From NCBI GenBank assembly GCA_023419055.1, contig JAEZYO010000197.1, positions 1-18,407 on the forward strand: 18,407 bases of DNA. The letters run 5' to 3'. The DNA comes from Pseudomonadota bacterium (GTDB lineage: Bacteria > Myxococcota > Polyangia > Polyangiales > Polyangiaceae). Position 1 is the first letter of the stretch. Each line of letters starts with the position of its first letter. Below the pieces are notes generated by a model. That model had not been told where the DNA came from, ran no database searches, and saw only the letters and a program-made list of their open reading frames with translations. Positions 1-6,446 of this stretch are shown piece after piece. Both the position numbers and the translations under genes were made by a program.

Positions 1-1152
1 GTCGAGGAGATCGTGGTAGACGAGGCGAAACCCGAGCTCTGCGTAGAACTGCTGACTGGAGGAGGCTCCGGAGCCGTAGCTGAGGCGCAGCGGGCCGTGA
101 GCGCGGTCGAGCGCCTGCGGGCGCGGCGGAGGGCCGGGCGCAGGGAGCCGTGATCCGCGAGCGTTCGAGCGCGCGACGGCGTCCGCACGGTAGAAGAGCG
201 TTCTTCGGACCAGGCCCGGCTCGTCGTACAGCGCGCGGACGGTATCGAGCGGTATCACGACGAACTTGGTGTGTTCCAGGAGCTCGAGTCGAGGTGCGGC
301 GGCTTCGAGCACGCTGAGCACGCCGTAGGAGCAGTTCTCCGTCAGGTAGTAGAAGCGCAGCCGGGCGCTCCTGAGCTCCCAGAGGTGCAGCACGAGCCGC
401 TCGAGCTCTCGAGGGGTCAGGTCGAGCTCGAGCTGCCAGAGATCTCGCTGCTCTTCTTCGAGAATATGCAGCAGGCGAGCTTCGGCTGGCTCGATCTCGA
501 ACGTGCCCATGAGGAGCCCGGTCAGGCCCCTGAACGAGTAGAGGAGGGGAGTCCGATCTTCCGTCTCGACTCGAAAGTCGATCGTGGCTCCCTCGGTGTT
601 CGGGTCATCGTCGTCCAGCATCAAGAAGGTGTGGCCGAGCCCGGACTCCGGACGTCGCACCGAACTCGCAGCAAAGAACACCGACGCACGATGCTGAGCC
701 AGGCGGTTCGCGAACGCTCGCTGTGCCGGGCACCGCAGGTCGACGCGCGGTGGAAGTCGAAGTTGCTCTTGCAGCCAGCTGAAGCGCGCCGGAAAGCGGC
801 AGATGGGGTGCTGGTCGGGATCATCGCTCGCGGGGGCGAACCACGTTCGAACCGTCGCCTCGAGCTCGGCGCCGGGATCGCCGGCACCTCGGTCGGAGAG
901 GAAGAAGTCGCGGTTCTCCACCGCGCTCTCGAGGCCTCCCCAGAACGAGTGACGGTAGTGCAAGAGGAGCCGCCACTCGACCCGCTCCGAGAGCTCGTTC
1001 AGGCGAGCCATCGCCACGAAAGCCTCGACGCGATCTTCACTCCCGGCCCAGGCGGGCGCCGCCACTAGCCAGGCGCACGCCCCGAGGCACGCTCGCTTCA
1101 CGGCGCGCCACACCCGACGAGGCGGAGCGGAAGCCTGGGGGCCGAGCTGCAT
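1..1152 (-). CDS. DUF4105 / Lnb N-terminal periplasmic domain protein, C-terminus beyond window
   Basis: An open frame of 384 codons runs on the minus strand from ATG 1152 off the left edge. The N-terminus reads as a signal peptide: a basic stretch (RRVWRAVKR), a hydrophobic core and an AWA cleavage site near residue 36, so the protein is exported. Family-typical features follow: an HPICRFPARFSWL-like segment, GHTFL with His174, and YYLTENCSYG with Cys274. These match DUF4105, now associated with Lnb lipoprotein N-acyltransferases. The order His then Cys suggests a permuted NlpC/P60-like thiol enzyme, which is inference. Family members are often around 600 residues, so roughly the last third is missing. 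GTG codons at 1113 and 1101 are alternative starts that keep the signal peptide. No strong ribosome binding site separates them. A role in lipoprotein acylation or other envelope acyl transfer is possible but unproven. Confidence 0.8.
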   Translation of the reverse strand, partial: MQLGPQASAPPRRVWRAVKRACLGACAWLVAAPAWAGSEDRVEAFVAMARLNELSERVEWRLLLHYRHSFWGGLESAVENRDFFLSDRGAGDPGAELEATVRTWFAPASDDPDQHPICRFPARFSWLQEQLRLPPRVDLRCPAQRAFANRLAQHRASVFFAASSVRRPESGLGHTFLMLDDDDPNTEGATIDFRVETEDRTPLLYSFRGLTGLLMGTFEIEPAEARLLHILEEEQRDLWQLELDLTPRELERLVLHLWELRSARLRFYYLTENCSYGVLSVLEAAAPRLELLEHTKFVVIPLDTVRALYDEPGLVRRTLFYRADAVARSNARGSRLPAPGPPPRPQALDRAHGPLRLSYGSGASSSQQFYAELGFRLVYHDLLD

Positions 1153-1363
1153 CTGATCCACTGGTCATCATGACCGTGGACGCGCGCCGTGGGGACGAGG
1201 GCTATCACCCACGCGAAATAGGGCGGGATGCAGCGTGGCGCGCTGGGCGCCTTCGAGACACGGGCCCACGCCCCGGAAGGCACCCCCTATCCCCCGTGTC
1301 GCCCGAGCGATCGCCCGGCCGCGTCATCCGAAACGGGGCCCCGCTCTTGCATCGGACGTCCGT

Positions 1364-2230
1364 ATGGAACATTCAGAGCTCCACCACCGGTTGGTGGATT
1401 GGAATCGGGCGCGGCTATCGCCCGAACGCGATCCAGCCCACTGGCGACGGTATCTCGACGAAGAGCGAGCGTTCCGCATCGCGGAGGGTGAGTTCATCGA
1501 ACGTGAACGTGCGAACGTCGCTCGGGCGCTGGACAGTGTCCCGCGCGACCCTCGAGCCTTCGTGGCCTGGTTCGAGGAACTGAAGCGCAGCGGGCCGGGT
1601 CAAGGTGATCCACTGTTCCCGTGGCTCGCAACCCGGGCAACGCTCGACGAAATGCGATGGTTCTTGCAGCAAGAAGTCGCGGGCGAAGCAGGCTTCGACG
1701 ACCTCGTGGCGCTGACGCAGGTCAAGCTGCCCGTTTTGCCCAAGCTCGAGATGGCCCGCAACTATTGGGATGAGATGGGTCGGGGTACCGCGGGCGGAAT
1801 GCACGGGCCCCTGCTCGCCCGGCTGGGACAGGAGCTCGACCTGGGCGATTCGGACGACGTGGCTTGGGAGAGCCTGGCGCTCGGAAATCTGATGGTCGGC
1901 CTCGCGATGAATCGTCATTTCACGTACCAATCGGTGGGCGCTCTCGGGGTGATCGAGCTCACCGCGCCAGGCAGGGCCGCGCAGGTGAACGCCGGGCTCA
2001 AGCGCTTGGGAGTGGGAGGCGAGGCGCGCCGGTACTTCGCGCTGCATGCGACGCTCGACGTGAAGCACTCCGAGGCCTGGAACGCGGAGGTCCTCTATCC
2101 GCTGGTCGCGGAGCGGCCAGACTGCGCGCGGCATCTGGCCGAGGGCGCCTTGATGCGGCTCGTCGCAGGCGCTCGTTGTTTTGCGCGGTATCGCCGAGAG
2201 CTCGGCCTGCCAGAGGAGCGTGCAGCATAG
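1364..2230 (+). CDS. Iron-containing redox enzyme family protein (haem-oxygenase-like diiron, HDO fold)
   Basis: A cytosolic protein of 288 residues. The start is set at ATG 1364 (MEHSELHHRL) because the 43 in-frame residues before it are Arg/Pro-rich and look non-coding. Candidate metal ligands appear in the order typical of HDO proteins: Glu104 (FLQQE), Glu129 followed by NYWDEMGRG (Asp136/Glu137), His147, then DVKH (Asp232, His235) with a downstream Trp. HDO relatives such as UndA, BesC and the SznF central domain are non-haem diiron oxygenases or oxidases acting on fatty acids, amino acids or other small molecules. The substrate here cannot be read from the sequence. The methyltransferase gene follows 20 bases after the stop, so the two are probably co-transcribed. 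No biosynthetic cluster surrounds them. Family assignment is firm; function is open. Confidence 0.85.
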   Translation: MEHSELHHRLVDWNRARLSPERDPAHWRRYLDEERAFRIAEGEFIERERANVARALDSVPRDPRAFVAWFEELKRSGPGQGDPLFPWLATRATLDEMRWFLQQEVAGEAGFDDLVALTQVKLPVLPKLEMARNYWDEMGRGTAGGMHGPLLARLGQELDLGDSDDVAWESLALGNLMVGLAMNRHFTYQSVGALGVIELTAPGRAAQVNAGLKRLGVGGEARRYFALHATLDVKHSEAWNAEVLYPLVAERPDCARHLAEGALMRLVAGARCFARYRRELGLPEERAA

Positions 2231-2250
2231 ACTCGTCGGGACGCCGCGCG

Positions 2251-3150
2251 TTGCTGTGGCTCGGCCGGCACCTCCGGGAGCGGAGCTATCGCTTCGTCAC
2301 CGTGACACCCGAAACGCATCGCCGAGTCAACGCCAGGCCCATACGCCGCGGCTCGGAGGGCCTTGCAGGTTTGCGTGACGCCTTCGGCTGGAGTCGCCCG
2401 TTCGCGCCGAGCTTGTTGCCGGAGGGCCTGCTATCGGCGCTGCTCGGCTGCGACCTCGTCTTTGCTGACGGCTCATGGTTGCGGTCACGCGTGCGCTTCT
2501 CCTCGCTCGGCGATGATCTCTACGCCCACTCGGCCTATCCGACGCTGCAGCAGGACGCGGTCTTCTTTGGACCCGACACGTATCGCTTCTGCGCCTTCGT
2601 GAAACGCTCCGTTGCCTCGGCCGAGTGCGTCGTCGACGTGGGCTGTGGCTCCGGAGCAGGAGGCCTTTGCCTGGCCGGCCGAGCGCGCGAGATCATCCTG
2701 GCGGACATCAGCGCAGAAGCGCTGGCCTTCGCCGAGGTCAACGCCGAGCTCGCCGGCGTCCGCGTCACGCTGCGCCAAAGCGACGTGCTTCGAGGGATCG
2801 AACGAAATCCTGACCTCGTCATCGCGAACCCGCCCTATCTCAGGGATGGGCTCGCTCGTAGCTACCGGGACGGCGGCGGTCAGTACGGGGAAGCCCTGGC
2901 GGTGCGGATCGCCGAAGAAGCGCTCTCGCGGCTGAGTCCTCGCGGACGTTTGCTGCTCTACAGCGGCGCGGCCGTGGTCGACGGGCGTGACACCCTGCTT
3001 GCGGCGCTCGAGCCAGCTCTCAGCGCCGCGCAGGCAGCCTTTACGTACGACGAGCTGGATCCCGATGTCTTCGGCGAAGAGCTCGCGCTCCCGCACTACG
3101 CCGACGTCGACCGGTTGGCAGCCGTGGCGCTAGAGCTCACCTTGCGGTGA
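2251..3150 (+). CDS. Class I SAM-dependent methyltransferase with NPPY motif
   Basis: About 299 residues. An N-terminal domain contains RDAFGWSRPF, SLGDDLYAHSAYPT and VFFGPDTYRF. The Rossmann methyltransferase domain follows, with SAM motif I DVGCGSGAG (from residue 129), the acidic loop ADIS and the catalytic motif NPPY (193-196). NPPY is typical of enzymes that methylate planar nitrogens: glutamine N5 in PrmC/HemK, or adenine/guanine amines in nucleic acids. The substrate is therefore probably a protein amide or a nucleobase, but which is unknown. The start is uncertain. There is no ATG or GTG near the conserved N-terminus. TTG 2251 is the nearest usable codon, and TTG 2176 inside the upstream gene is an alternative. 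The gene sits tightly behind the HDO gene, and its stop codon overlaps the convergent gene by 14 bases. Confidence 0.82.
   Translation: MLWLGRHLRERSYRFVTVTPETHRRVNARPIRRGSEGLAGLRDAFGWSRPFAPSLLPEGLLSALLGCDLVFADGSWLRSRVRFSSLGDDLYAHSAYPTLQQDAVFFGPDTYRFCAFVKRSVASAECVVDVGCGSGAGGLCLAGRAREIILADISAEALAFAEVNAELAGVRVTLRQSDVLRGIERNPDLVIANPPYLRDGLARSYRDGGGQYGEALAVRIAEEALSRLSPRGRLLLYSGAAVVDGRDTLLAALEPALSAAQAAFTYDELDPDVFGEELALPHYADVDRLAAVALELTLR
3137..3150. terminator. Palindrome shared by two convergent stop codons (possible weak bidirectional hairpin)
   Basis: TCACCTTGCGGTGA is a 5-bp inverted repeat (TCACC/GGTGA) around TTGC. Its left end is the TGA stop of the minus-strand gene and its right end is the TGA stop of the plus-strand methyltransferase. 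The stem is short and no T-tract follows on either side, so a terminator role is only a possibility. Confidence 0.25.
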
Positions 3151-3835
3151 TCCCGCGCCGCTGCAGCTCCGCCGAGCGCTGCCGCATCTTGCACTCGAAG
3201 TGAGCCCTCAGGTCGGCCTCGCTACGGATCCGCCACGGCGTCATGATGACGAGGAGCGAGCGAGTTCTGTCGTGCGACAGTACAGCGGAGTCAACGACGG
3301 CTCGACCCTCGCGCGGAGCCACCGAGAGCGTGGCGCGGGATGTCTTGGGCGGCGTCGTGGCCTCGCGCTGCGGCAGCTGCACGACGAGCTCGAGCTCGAG
3401 CACGGCGAGATCGGGCTCCGCGACCTTTGCCGCGACGGAGATCTGGTGGAGCTCCAACCGTTCGAGCACCCCGTCGCGCGTCGCGACCGTCATGCTCGAA
3501 CTGGCTCCCGCATCGACCATGATGTGGGGCGTGCCGAGCAGCCGCACCTCGGGCCGCTGCGCGAGCTCGACGACGGAGCTCCTGCTCGCGGTGAGCGCCA
3601 GCGAGGTCGGCGCCTCGAGCACGACCATCTCGGCGAAGACTTGCTCCCGGCCGACGGGTTCGTTGCGCTCGGCGCGCGGCGGACACCCGACCAAGGACGC
3701 TTCGACGGCCCGAGCGGTCTCCCTTCGCTCGAGCTCCTCTCGATCGGCGCTGCTCGACGCCGGCCTTGCCGGAGAACAACCGAGCCAGCAGAGGCAGGCA
3801 AGAGCGGAGGCGAGCAGCGCTCGAGGGAGGGACAC
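3137..3835 (-). CDS. Exported secretin-module-like protein, probable lipoprotein
   Basis: About 232 residues from GTG 3835. A hydrophobic leader (ALLASALACLCWLGC) ends at Cys20, suggesting a lipoprotein, although the lipobox WLGC is imperfect. An in-frame TTG at 3895 would add 20 residues rich in basic amino acids; GTG 3835 leaves room for a divergent promoter. The mature part resembles the C-domain of type II/III secretins: EVRLLGTPHIMVDAG recalls the 'SPRVLTLDN' strand, followed by alternating beta-strands and an LLVIMTPWRI ending like the secretin 'LLIFLTPRIV'. It is far shorter than a real secretin (usually 400-700 residues), with no N-domains and no other secretion genes nearby. It may be an accessory or outer-membrane protein with a borrowed secretin fold. 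The resemblance is by eye. It converges with the methyltransferase (14-base overlap) and diverges from the next gene. Confidence 0.65.
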   Translation of the reverse strand: MSLPRALLASALACLCWLGCSPARPASSSADREELERRETARAVEASLVGCPPRAERNEPVGREQVFAEMVVLEAPTSLALTASRSSVVELAQRPEVRLLGTPHIMVDAGASSSMTVATRDGVLERLELHQISVAAKVAEPDLAVLELELVVQLPQREATTPPKTSRATLSVAPREGRAVVDSAVLSHDRTRSLLVIMTPWRIRSEADLRAHFECKMRQRSAELQRRGITAR

Positions 3836-3922
3836 GGCCTTCTTGAAACGCCTGGGCGGCTCCGCTGATTCCAAGTGAGGCAACTCTCGGCGCAAGCGGG
3901 CGGATGTGTTAGCTGCCGATTG

Positions 3923-6130
3923 ATGATCAGTTTTGCGCCGATCGCAACGCAGATCGCCCGCTGGGTCTCGCTGGATGAGCTCTGCTCGCGCGGGTCCGTC
4001 GAGGCCGCGCTCCGCGACCTTCGCAAGCAGCCACTACAGCCTGGCGAGACTCCGCTACCGGACGACATTGCGCCTTTCTTCGGTCACTACCTGGTCACCG
4101 TTCGAGCTGCGGTCCTGCTGCTCGACTCGCCGCCCTTCGACGGCCTGGCGCGATTTCACGAGCAAATCGAAGACGAGTACATGCCGGGCGGGCCGCCGCA
4201 GAGCCCGGTCTACGACTCGTTCGCGATGCAGTTCGTGCTGAGCGCCGTGCCGCAGGGGATCGGCAATGAAACGCCGTATTCCGTCCTTGCGCGCCTGCTC
4301 CTCGCCGATAAGTCGCGGGCTCGCCTGCAGAGCATGGCGCAGAGCCTGGCTGACGCCCGGTTCGAGCTCTGTCGGGTGAAGAGCGCGAGTGGCCACGCCG
4401 CAGAAATCGAGCTCGTGCGGAGCGGCAGCGCCCTTCAGGTGGGGCTCACCGGTCCGTTCCTGCGTGACGGCGACTTCGGCCTCATGAAGGTCCTTCAGTT
4501 CGAAGGCAGGTCTTTCATCGCCGACTCACCGTATCTGTTGAAGGCCAGCGAAGAGGAGTGGCGCGAGCACCTCGCCCGGGTGGTCGCCGAGCAGACGCCT
4601 TCCGCTCCTGCTTCTACCGCGGGCAAGCCCAGTAAGCTGAGCAGCAAGGAGCAGGCGCGGAGGCGCCAGAAGGAGAAAGCCAGGGGCGGCCGAAACGAGC
4701 CGGAAGAAATCATCAAGCGCTATCTGAAATTGGGCTCGTCGCCGCGCCATTGGTTCGACTACATCATGGACGCCTACGCGGGAGAGCGGAGCGGCATCGT
4801 CTTTCTGGCGGGCGTTCCGGATCGGCCCGAGCTCCTGCCGCACTCGGACGAGTACGCAGGCCCATCGAAGCCGGCATTGTCACCTCTTGGCGAGTATCGC
4901 TCGGCGCTGCTGGACATTGCCGTGAAAGAAGGGCTGCTCGAGGATGCGCTGCGAGAGCTGCAACGGCTCTGCGACTACGACAGCACGGAGGAAGTCGAGC
5001 TTTCTCCGAACGAGCAGACCCTGCTGGCTGCGTACACGACGCTCGGGCATCGAACGAAAGACGGCACGACCGCGCTGACGCGCTTCCAGCGTTCGCGCGC
5101 TCCCGAATCGTTGCATCCGGACGTGCGCTCGTTCATCGATAGCGTCGAAAATGGCTGGTTTAGCGTGCTTCGTGTGGATCGCATCCACCTCGACGAGGGG
5201 CTCGAGGTCTTCGATCTGCTCCGCAAGCAGAAGCTCAAAATCAGGGAGCGGTCCGCGACGCGCCAGCTCGGGCTCGGGGACCTCCTCTTGGGCTGGCTCT
5301 GCAAGGACCAGGCTGGCACGCTCACGCTCGAGGGTGGCCTCGCCCATGTCCCCTCGTTCGGCGCTGCACCGATGCTGGCGCTCGTCGCCGACCTCCGTAA
5401 AGCCATGCCGCCCCTCGCCGATGAACAGGAGTGGAAGCTCTGCGCCGCGGAGCTGCCTCTCCCGCTCATTGCCGCCCTTCTTGCCCTACGAGCAGACCCT
5501 GCTCTGCCCGAGCTCCGGAACACGAGCGGCGATTCGCTCGAGCTCATCACCGCGCACTATCGCGTCCGGGATCGCGCGCGGGTCGTCGCCGCCTTGAGCG
5601 AGGAGTTCACGGAGGACGGTGAGGGGAGCTACGTTTGGCTCGACGAGGCGGACACGGTGCTCGCGCGGTTCGAGCTTTCTCCGGCAATGCTCCGGGTCCA
5701 CGTCAATTCCCGGAAGCGCTCGAAAACCGTTCAGAAGCGCCTGGAAGGGCTGCTCGGAGACGCCGTCGAGCGCAGCCTCGAAGCTCACGAGGACGTCGGG
5801 CAGGCGGTGCGAGCTCGCCGGGGGACGAAGGGCAAGCGCGCTCAGAAGTCGGCGCCCCTCGAGCTTTCGCCGGAGGTCACCGCAGAGCTCCATGAGATGG
5901 TGCTGGCGAAGATCCGTTCGACGCTGGACGAGCCCATCCCGCAGTTCAAAGGGAAGACGCTGCGCCAGCTCGCGAAGAGCGCGAAGGGCCGTCCGGACGC
6001 CGTCAGCTGGCTCAGAGAGCAGGAGCGGATCCTCAAGACCAATCCGCAACTGTCCCGATTGGACTTGAGACCCCTCTGGGAGGAGCTCGCCCTCCCTTTC
6101 CAGGGGCTCGAAACCGATCCGGGACTTTAG
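3923..6130 (+). CDS. Large uncharacterised protein with two similar modules and an MbcA/ParS-like tail
   Basis: 735 residues from ATG 3923 (MISFAPIATQ); a GTG at 3875 would add 16 residues. There is no signal peptide or membrane segment, so it is probably cytosolic. Three parts can be seen. A first beta-rich module spans about residues 145-206 (ARFELCRV ... DGDFGLMKV ... SPYLL). A Lys/Arg-rich linker follows near 235-270. A second, similar module starts at 411 (GWFSVLRV ... IRERSATRQLGLGDLLLGWL), in the style of proteins that carry SEC-C or YecA motifs, but no Cys-rich SEC-C zinc motif is present. The C-terminus (from about 669, DEPIPQFKGKTLRQLAKS) resembles the toxin-binding tail of Xre/MbcA/ParS antitoxins, with GKT-x-RQLAKS in place of 'GKTPREA'. 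No function can be assigned. An 87-base gap separates it from the divergent secretin-like gene and probably holds both promoters. Confidence 0.75.
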   Translation: MISFAPIATQIARWVSLDELCSRGSVEAALRDLRKQPLQPGETPLPDDIAPFFGHYLVTVRAAVLLLDSPPFDGLARFHEQIEDEYMPGGPPQSPVYDSFAMQFVLSAVPQGIGNETPYSVLARLLLADKSRARLQSMAQSLADARFELCRVKSASGHAAEIELVRSGSALQVGLTGPFLRDGDFGLMKVLQFEGRSFIADSPYLLKASEEEWREHLARVVAEQTPSAPASTAGKPSKLSSKEQARRRQKEKARGGRNEPEEIIKRYLKLGSSPRHWFDYIMDAYAGERSGIVFLAGVPDRPELLPHSDEYAGPSKPALSPLGEYRSALLDIAVKEGLLEDALRELQRLCDYDSTEEVELSPNEQTLLAAYTTLGHRTKDGTTALTRFQRSRAPESLHPDVRSFIDSVENGWFSVLRVDRIHLDEGLEVFDLLRKQKLKIRERSATRQLGLGDLLLGWLCKDQAGTLTLEGGLAHVPSFGAAPMLALVADLRKAMPPLADEQEWKLCAAELPLPLIAALLALRADPALPELRNTSGDSLELITAHYRVRDRARVVAALSEEFTEDGEGSYVWLDEADTVLARFELSPAMLRVHVNSRKRSKTVQKRLEGLLGDAVERSLEAHEDVGQAVRARRGTKGKRAQKSAPLELSPEVTAELHEMVLAKIRSTLDEPIPQFKGKTLRQLAKSAKGRPDAVSWLREQERILKTNPQLSRLDLRPLWEELALPFQGLETDPGL

Positions 6131-6446
6131 ACCTCAAGGTCGCGATCAGCTCAGGTGCGGTTTCCCACCGTTGCGCTCTGGTCAGCAGCGATCGTGCTCG
6201 GCCCCTGCCGTAGCGAGCACACGTCGACATCCAGCTCACGAGCCCAGTGGTCAGCGCGCTGGTCCCATGCACGGGTTGGCACGGTCGCGCGGAATTCGCC
6301 CTCGGCGCCCCGGCGGCGATAGTCAGGGTTTTGCACGGGAGTCGTGCTCGGGCGTGCGCGGAATCTTGCACGGGATTCTTGCCCGAAGCGGCGGGCATGC
6401 AAGCTGTCTACGAGTGCGTTATGTTGCGGCGCCCAGGGCTCGAGGT
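6131..6446. other. Non-coding stretch between the 735-residue protein and the hybrid kinase
   Basis: These 316 bases hold no convincing gene. Overlapping open frames exist on both strands, but their translations are Arg-rich without recognisable motifs. The octamer TGCACGGG occurs three times (6268, 6332, 6367). A short GC-rich inverted repeat begins at the upstream stop codon. The kinase promoter must lie here or further upstream; no clear -35/-10 pair was found. Confidence 0.4.
6331..6375 (+). repeat. Direct repeat TTGCACGGGA, two copies
   Basis: TTGCACGGGA is found at 6331-6340 and again at 6366-6375, 35 bases apart, about 70-115 bases upstream of the hybrid kinase start. A partial third copy (TGCACGGG) lies at 6268-6275. 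The placement suits a regulator-binding site, but no regulator is implicated. Confidence 0.4.

Noticed and set aside
271..1068. Plus-strand open frame of about 265 codons
   Set aside because: It is antisense to the DUF4105 gene, which has a signal peptide and family motifs. The plus-strand translation has none.
1864..2250. Upstream extension of the methyltransferase frame into the HDO gene
   Set aside because: It would overlap the HDO coding sequence by more than 360 bases, and the extra residues are Arg/Ala-rich and unlike the family N-terminus.
6276..6291. TTGGCACGGTCGCGC as a sigma-54 promoter
   Set aside because: The -24 element TGGCAC is present, but the -12 element lacks TTGC at the proper spacing.
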